Source of the DNA: Saprospiraceae bacterium
GTDB lineage: Bacteria; Bacteroidota; Bacteroidia; Chitinophagales; Saprospiraceae
Direction: 5' to 3'
Length of the DNA stretch: 64,000 nt
NCBI GenBank assembly: GCA_021739645.1
Contig: JAIPBL010000025.1
Coordinates: 1 to 64,000 of the forward strand
A model generated the notes under the pieces. That model had not been told where the DNA came from. It did no database searches and was given only the letters and a program-made list of their open reading frames with translations. Numbering within the stretch: position 1 is the stretch's first letter; each line of letters starts with the position of its first letter. The translations under genes and the position numbers were made by a program. This document shows, piece after piece, positions 59,493-64,000 of this stretch.

Positions 59493-59780
59493 ATAACAGC
59501 AGAAAGCAAAAAATCAAATTTTCAAAACTTTTTCCTTGGTGTCGTACCACGATATGTCGTAAAGTTATACATTTGGCCATTCAGTGAGAAAACCACCGTT
59601 TTTATCTTTTACACACACCTGACTGCAATAATCTAATCCAAAGAAGGGAGGAAACGACTAAACCATTGGCTGCTTCGGAGCGGCTGAGGTGATTTATTGT
59701 TTATTGAGAGATAATTTGACTTCTTGACTTTTTGTTAAAACGAAAATCATTCGTCCTACAAAAGATAGGATTGGGTCATA
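59493..59780. other. Gap between the island and the CRISPR locus
   Basis: No gene is visible in these 288 AT-rich bases. GTCGTACCACGATATGTCG (near 59541) resembles the TCGTGG/CCACGA half-sites of the operator at 47293. TACATTTG (59568..59575) looks like a -7 element but has no gene behind it. I see no copy of the GTGGCGGGGACAGG stub here. Confidence 0.35.
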
Positions 59781-60299
59781 TCAGACTCCACTCAATTTTT
59801 CACCTGAAATGGTTTTTAGATAACAAATGCCAGATGCCAACGCATCGTCTAGTGGATGGTGTTTTCGCAAATTGGGGATACCACAGGCGGCAAAGCGTTC
59901 GATATTGACATCAACGAAGTTGGCCACATCATAGAGCGGATATGGCATTTCGAACTGTCTTTTTTCGGGGTCGTCAGCGACGATGGCGGAGAGGAAGTTG
60001 GTTTCGACGGGGAAGTTGACATCGGAGAAAATGTCGGCAGTTCCTTTGTGTTGCTGATAGAATTGAAAGAAGCGGTCACGAAGTTCTTTTGAGGTCTTGC
60101 AAGTGGGCAGGTCGCCTAGATGGGGCAAAACGTTCTCCTGTACCCAATCGCCACACATCGGGATGCCTTCCTCTGCAAGTAGTTCGAACTGGTCGAGGAT
60201 TTGGCGGGTGGACCTGTCTATAACGAGAGCAGCAGCGGCGAAGGTGACACCGTGAAGGTGCACGGCTTCGCAATCAAAAACTAGAATATTTGGCTTCAT
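59781..60299 (-). CDS. DEDD-superfamily 3'-5' exonuclease of the CRISPR locus
   Basis: This 172-residue protein starts KPNILVFDCEAVHLHGVTFA, with the exonuclease I motif Asp-x-Glu. A central FSDVNFPVETNFLSAIVADD matches the ExoII Asp. The C-terminal KHHPLDDALASGICYL matches ExoIII (His-x-x-x-Asp). This is the compact DEDDh fold of small RNA or dinucleotide exonucleases. It is divergent from the CorA gene with 34 bases between starts. In type III CRISPR loci with CorA, a phosphodiesterase is encoded beside CorA to remove the SAM-AMP messenger (NrN in the best-studied case). A DEDD protein in that place is the likely analogue here (inference). Confidence 0.78.
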   Translation of the reverse strand: MKPNILVFDCEAVHLHGVTFAAAALVIDRSTRQILDQFELLAEEGIPMCGDWVQENVLPHLGDLPTCKTSKELRDRFFQFYQQHKGTADIFSDVNFPVETNFLSAIVADDPEKRQFEMPYPLYDVANFVDVNIERFAACGIPNLRKHHPLDDALASGICYLKTISGEKLSGV

Positions 60300-60333
60300 A
60301 AAAACAAAGAAAGTTTAGCTTCAACGCAGACCA

Positions 60334-61926
60334 ATGAGCAAAAATAGTAAACCTCACAGCTACCACGTCTTTTTGTTCCCATTCTCGTGGGACTTTCAAG
60401 CCGCTGGGGAAGCCGGAATTAGTGGAAGCTTTGAACAGCGAACCAACTTGGCTAGCTTTGAAAATGCTTTGATGGAGACGGGGTACTGGACTTCGCTGAA
60501 TTTCGCTCATTCTCCCCTCAACTACTACAACGATTTCGCCTATTTCCACACCTCCGTTAGAGAGGCAGTCTTTGGAAAACCTGATTGCAAAAGCAATATT
60601 GTACGGAATTATGAACGGCCAGGTGCCAAAGGTGGCCTCTATGAAATCAAGGTAAAAAAACATGCAGCATCCTATCGCCTCAACATTGACCAAATACGCC
60701 TAAATGTGTACGATACTGGGGTTGGTATCTTGTCCTTTTTCCTATCCAACAATGACTACCAAGATTGGCAACAAATCCTTGAAATCAATGATTTCGGAAG
60801 ACGGATATACCCCCAATTTTTGGACACGGCAAGCTATGCTGAAGGAGGTGACTTGCTTCACCAAGTGCACGAATCTTTCTTGGCGGAACGGATACAGGTT
60901 CTCGCATCAAATGGAAGGGTAATTTTTTCTGAAGACTTCAAATACGTTGAAAACCTCATAGGCAACGGGGGTAATCCGAGTGACTGGTCATTCCTTTCCA
61001 ACAAATTAATTGAAGGTGTATTCGGCAGCACTCTCTTTACAACTGCAAGAGGGATGGGTGTAGCACGTAGCAATATTTCCATCGAGCCAATCCTTGACGA
61101 TAGGATGTTCGTCGTTTGCTGGCACGGGAACACAAAAGCTTTAGAAGACTTGGGGCAAGACTTCCTAAAACCGGAAAAGACCGACAAATGGATGCAGTAC
61201 ATGTTCATTGACAACAGTGGTAACTCTTGTCAATCCGATTTAATGGCGGAGGAATTATTGAAACGCCACACCTATCACCGCTGGGCCAAATACGGTACGT
61301 TCTATGGCATCACCAGGTATTCCTTGGTGGCGCTGTCTGAACTGAATGATTTCACGCAAAACCACCTTGTCAACCATGTAAAAGGCCGCTACATGGAACT
61401 GGCCCAACTTAGCCTTGCGCAGCGTGCTTCCTGTCAGCGGTTTTCCCATGAAATAAACAACCTTGCCAGCCTCGACGAAAAAAGCATGAAACGAGAGGCC
61501 GACTTCCTCCACAAAGAGTACCTCCGGTTCGTGAACAAGCTCTATTTTTTGGAGGCCACGCCCCAGGAACAGGGCATCGAGCTTTACGAGATGCTTCAGG
61601 AAAGCATGAAAATCGCCAAAGAGGTTGATTTTCTCAATAGCGAACTGACCGACCTCTACGAATTCTTGAGTCTCCGGGAAGCCGACGAGCAATCCAAAGC
61701 CGCCAACCAGTTTTCATGGGTAGCTACCGTCTTTCTGCCTGCTTCCTTGGTAGCGGCCATCTTTGGCTTTAGTACCATAGACAAGGAAACCAATTTCTGG
61801 CAATGGCCATCCTGCCTGAGCTTTTGGTTGCCTTTGCTAATTACCATAACCGCTATCATCTTAGCGCCCAAGCTGCTAAGGCGAGCAAATTCCCGAAGAA
61901 TTGTGGAGCATAGCCTAAAAAAATAA
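60334..61926 (+). CDS. CRISPR-associated CorA-like membrane effector
   Basis: This 530-residue protein has a large soluble N-terminal domain (residues 1-460), with long helices before the membrane (EADFLHKEYLRFVNKLYFLE, GIELYEMLQESMKIAKEVDF). Two C-terminal transmembrane helices follow: WVATVFLPASLVAAIFGFS (about 470-490) and FWLPLLITITAIILAPKLL (about 500-520). The topology is that of CorA channels, but the Gly-Met-Asn selectivity motif is replaced by Gly-Phe-Ser. Type III-B loci of Bacteroidota use such CorA effectors, gated by SAM-AMP made by Cas10. It is first in a coupled operon with a small membrane protein, a RAMP and Cas10. Confidence 0.85.
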   Translation: MSKNSKPHSYHVFLFPFSWDFQAAGEAGISGSFEQRTNLASFENALMETGYWTSLNFAHSPLNYYNDFAYFHTSVREAVFGKPDCKSNIVRNYERPGAKGGLYEIKVKKHAASYRLNIDQIRLNVYDTGVGILSFFLSNNDYQDWQQILEINDFGRRIYPQFLDTASYAEGGDLLHQVHESFLAERIQVLASNGRVIFSEDFKYVENLIGNGGNPSDWSFLSNKLIEGVFGSTLFTTARGMGVARSNISIEPILDDRMFVVCWHGNTKALEDLGQDFLKPEKTDKWMQYMFIDNSGNSCQSDLMAEELLKRHTYHRWAKYGTFYGITRYSLVALSELNDFTQNHLVNHVKGRYMELAQLSLAQRASCQRFSHEINNLASLDEKSMKREADFLHKEYLRFVNKLYFLEATPQEQGIELYEMLQESMKIAKEVDFLNSELTDLYEFLSLREADEQSKAANQFSWVATVFLPASLVAAIFGFSTIDKETNFWQWPSCLSFWLPLLITITAIILAPKLLRRANSRRIVEHSLKK

Positions 61927-61931
61927 GCGAA

Positions 61932-62345
61932 ATGGAAGAATACAACTCCGTTTTTATCACATTAATATTAGCCATATTGTTGAGCGTACTTGGGTACTTC
62001 GCCAAGTCTAGTTATCAAAAATGGATAATCCATAAGCTGACCATACAACAACTTGAAGATGCCCGTTTACGGGAAAAGGAAGCAAGAATGGCAGCTGTTA
62101 ATCAGCCTGTTGTTGCCACACCAACACCCGATGCCCAGTTACTAGCCAGGATTCAGCTCCTTCAAAAACTGCTCGATATGCACAAATCCATACGGTTCGA
62201 AGATGCTGAAAGGGCTAACAAACTGGAAGATATGACCCTCAAGTCGCTCGAACACTGCCACGTAGCTTTTCAGCCCACACATCAAGACTCCGGTAAACCT
62301 GAATCTCAAAAAGAATCAATTAAACCTGAAATAACAGAACCATGA
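61932..62345 (+). CDS. Small membrane-anchored coiled-coil protein of the CRISPR locus
   Basis: This 137-residue protein has one N-terminal transmembrane helix (VFITLILAILLSVLGYFA, residues 7-24). Next come a basic helix (YQKWIIHKLTIQQLEDARLR), a Pro-rich spacer, a second helix (LLARIQLLQKLLDMHKSIRF) and an acidic tail. No family is recognised. It starts 5 bases after the CorA stop and overlaps the Cmr1-like start by four bases, so it is a real part of the operon. A partner or tether for CorA at the membrane is plausible. Confidence 0.7.
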   Translation: MEEYNSVFITLILAILLSVLGYFAKSSYQKWIIHKLTIQQLEDARLREKEARMAAVNQPVVATPTPDAQLLARIQLLQKLLDMHKSIRFEDAERANKLEDMTLKSLEHCHVAFQPTHQDSGKPESQKESIKPEITEP

Positions 62346-63697
62346 CAAACAACCCTTTCACCCTCACCTTCACCCTGAAGCAGCATACGCCGCTTATTCA
62401 CTTCCAGCACGACCAGGCAGGGGCTACCCTGCGGGCAACGGAGGTGAAGCCGAAGCTGGACAGGTTTATCTACGAACACTACGCTAGGATTTTTCCAAAT
62501 GAAACTGAACATCATTTGCTACTCTCACGATTCAAGGCTTCAGAAAAAAATGCTTCATTATATAAGTTAAGTGTTAGGGGTGGTGAGAACCCTGATAAAA
62601 TCTTGTTGACGTCTTACTTAAAGAGAGAATATCAAGAGTTGTTGATAGAAAATGAAGTCAAATACCTTCATTCTATGCCATACTTTGCCCAAGAGAAAGA
62701 GGTCAATAGCCTTTTTAGGGAAGAAGGTCAGAGAGGTGCCAAGAGTTATTATTTCGTTTCAGAGAACTTAGTAAACATTACAAAATGGGGATTGATGACC
62801 GATTCTCCGATAGTTATCGAAGTGACATCCAGCAAAAAAGATATTCTCCTAATTCTTAAGAATGCAATTCCTTATTTGTTTGCACTTGAAAATTTCGGCA
62901 CCAGACAGAGTAAAGGATTTGGTTGTTTTTCAGTTCAAGAACCTGCCGTAGAGAACATGGAGGCACTTTGGAGGAAAGTTTTCCCTGTCGTCTATAGACG
63001 GCAAAGGCAGGCAGGATTACAAACCTTGCTTCAGACCATTCAGTCAGATTACAGATTACTAAAGTCCGGAAACTCAGCCAAAGGTGCAGAGCGATATGCT
63101 AAATCTAAGCTATTCTTATTTGCTGTAGAGTCCAATAATCCCATTCGTTGGGAGAAAAGAAAAATTAAGCAAGCTATTCATCAAGCTCCCTTTGTTTCAA
63201 ACGACGGAAGAAGAAATAATATACTTCTCAAGGCTGACAATAATAATTCAGCAATATCAGATTCGAATGGTTTGCAGTCTTGGAATGACCCGGAACCGCC
63301 ATATGAATATGCCTACTTGCGTGCAATGTTGGGACTTGCTGAACAATATGAATTTCAAACAGACCACAGTCAATTCAAATACGTAGTCCCGGTTAAAAAC
63401 CACAACGGAATTGAGAGATTTAGGTCACCAATCACCTTTAAGGTTTGGAATGATACTATTTATCTTCTGGCCAATCCTGTTCCGGAACAAATGCTCAATC
63501 AGCCCTTCGAGTTTAATTTAAGAATGAAGGAAAACAACAGAATAAGTGACAGGAATCAATATTGCAGGGATAACCTAATGTCTCCTTTGAATACTCCACA
63601 AAATTTCAATATCAGGGCATTTCTTGAATTTGCGCTTGAAACAGGCAGGGAGAGACTGAATGGTTACAACCCAATTCAAAATTTAGATAGACTATGA
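62342..63697 (+). CDS. cmr1: Cmr1-like RAMP protein of type III-B CRISPR
   Basis: This 451-residue protein begins with a RAMP ferredoxin-like strand (FTLTFTLKQHTPLIHFQHDQ), then GATLRATEVKPKLDRFIYEH, as in Cmr1 proteins of Bacteroidota. The glycine-rich loop FGTRQSKGFGCFSV is the strongest RAMP marker. The C-terminal half has a second variable domain (EYAYLRAMLGLAEQYEFQ). It would bind crRNA or target RNA at one end of the Cmr complex. It is coupled by ATGA overlaps on both sides. Cmr1 is preferred over Cmr6 because of position and the N-terminal LRATE motif. Confidence 0.75.
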   Translation: MTNNPFTLTFTLKQHTPLIHFQHDQAGATLRATEVKPKLDRFIYEHYARIFPNETEHHLLLSRFKASEKNASLYKLSVRGGENPDKILLTSYLKREYQELLIENEVKYLHSMPYFAQEKEVNSLFREEGQRGAKSYYFVSENLVNITKWGLMTDSPIVIEVTSSKKDILLILKNAIPYLFALENFGTRQSKGFGCFSVQEPAVENMEALWRKVFPVVYRRQRQAGLQTLLQTIQSDYRLLKSGNSAKGAERYAKSKLFLFAVESNNPIRWEKRKIKQAIHQAPFVSNDGRRNNILLKADNNNSAISDSNGLQSWNDPEPPYEYAYLRAMLGLAEQYEFQTDHSQFKYVVPVKNHNGIERFRSPITFKVWNDTIYLLANPVPEQMLNQPFEFNLRMKENNRISDRNQYCRDNLMSPLNTPQNFNIRAFLEFALETGRERLNGYNPIQNLDRL

Positions 63698-64000
63698 AAA
63701 CCACCTACCTCACCCTCACCATCGGCCCCGTTGTCGAAACGCTGCTCACGGCCCGCCGTACCCGGGAAATGTGGGCCGCCAGTTACCTGTTTTCCTATAT
63801 CATACGGGAAACAATAAGCACCGCCTGTGATGCCAATGTAGAGTTGGATGGAACTGCACCCATCCTACTCGGAAACGTACTGCTGCCCGTGCTGCAAACC
63901 GATGCCACCAACGAATATACTTACGGAGCGGGCCTCTACCCAGACCGTATTTTCCTCAAGGCCACCGACCCGGCCAACGATGCAAAAAGGCTCAATGCCG
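63694..64000 (+). CDS. cmr2: Cas10/Cmr2, type III-B CRISPR large subunit (3' end beyond window)
   Basis: Only the first 102 codons are present. They read KTTYLTLTIGPVVETLLTAR and RTREMWAASYLFSYIIRETI. This matches the Cas10 (Cmr2 type) start, where LTIGPVxxxxxxAR(R/K)TRxxWxxSxLLS is characteristic. Later RIFLKATDPANDA follows. The palm/cyclase domain lies outside the window, so its GGDD cannot be checked. It overlaps the Cmr1-like stop by four bases. In CorA-type loci this subunit is expected to make SAM-AMP on target RNA binding. Confidence 0.82.
   Translation, partial: MKTTYLTLTIGPVVETLLTARRTREMWAASYLFSYIIRETISTACDANVELDGTAPILLGNVLLPVLQTDATNEYTYGAGLYPDRIFLKATDPANDAKRLNA

Overview
The window comes from a Bacteroidota chromosome, most likely an aerobic member of the Saprospiria (family inferred, not proven). 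The evidence is: Bacteroidota-type promoters (TTG, about 18 bp, TAnnTTTG), few Shine-Dalgarno sites, a large secreted protein with a T9SS-type C-terminal sorting domain, O2-dependent tyrosine catabolism (hppD, hmgA), and an Rnf complex coupled to a 2-oxoacid:ferredoxin oxidoreductase. GC is about 50%, with clearly AT-rich patches.

Layout. 0-10 kb: unlinked housekeeping and accessory genes (DHFR-like reductase, methyltransferase, tail-collar protein, flavin monooxygenase, ABC-F ATPase, nagB, Uma2 nuclease) and the decayed remains of a two-component system (LuxR tail, broken histidine kinase). 10-20 kb: an MscS-like channel coupled to a very large SLC12-like transporter fused to an AAA/STAND-like ATPase, then a 1323-residue secreted DUF11/CARDB protein. 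20-25 kb: a membrane polyferredoxin, hppD, hmgA and a saccharopine-dehydrogenase-like gene.

25-46 kb, all on the minus strand, is one redox locus. In transcription order it reads: 2-oxoacid:ferredoxin oxidoreductase alpha and beta, an 855-residue NifJ-like iron-sulfur protein, rnfB, a 1287-residue NifJ-like iron-sulfur protein, rnfC, rnfD, rnfG, rnfE, rnfA and a small Cys-rich membrane protein. The oxidoreductase would reduce ferredoxin and Rnf would oxidise it, coupling to NAD and an ion gradient. The two large proteins look like PFOR relatives that have lost the TPP-binding motif. Two AT-rich gene pairs (TPR + DUF2806, and PIF1-like helicase + DUF2971) interrupt the locus. Its gene ends are decorated with palindromic tandem 8-mers that carry the stop codons, and palindromic elements are inserted in frame inside the 1287-residue protein.

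46.8-59.5 kb is a plasmid- or phage-like genomic island. It has a tRNA-3'-end-like scar, two divergent XRE/Cro-like switches with palindromic operators, a RiPP-precursor-like peptide, a DUF3987 replication protein interrupted by an amber codon, an iteron-like CGGTTCA cluster, three small secreted paralogues, a possible SLOG protein and a J-domain protein. No integrase is visible.

59.8-64 kb is the start of a type III-B CRISPR-Cas locus with a CRISPR-associated CorA, a divergent DEDD exonuclease, a small membrane protein, a Cmr1-like RAMP and Cas10/Cmr2 (cut by the window end). This is the architecture of SAM-AMP signalling systems. No CRISPR array lies inside the window.
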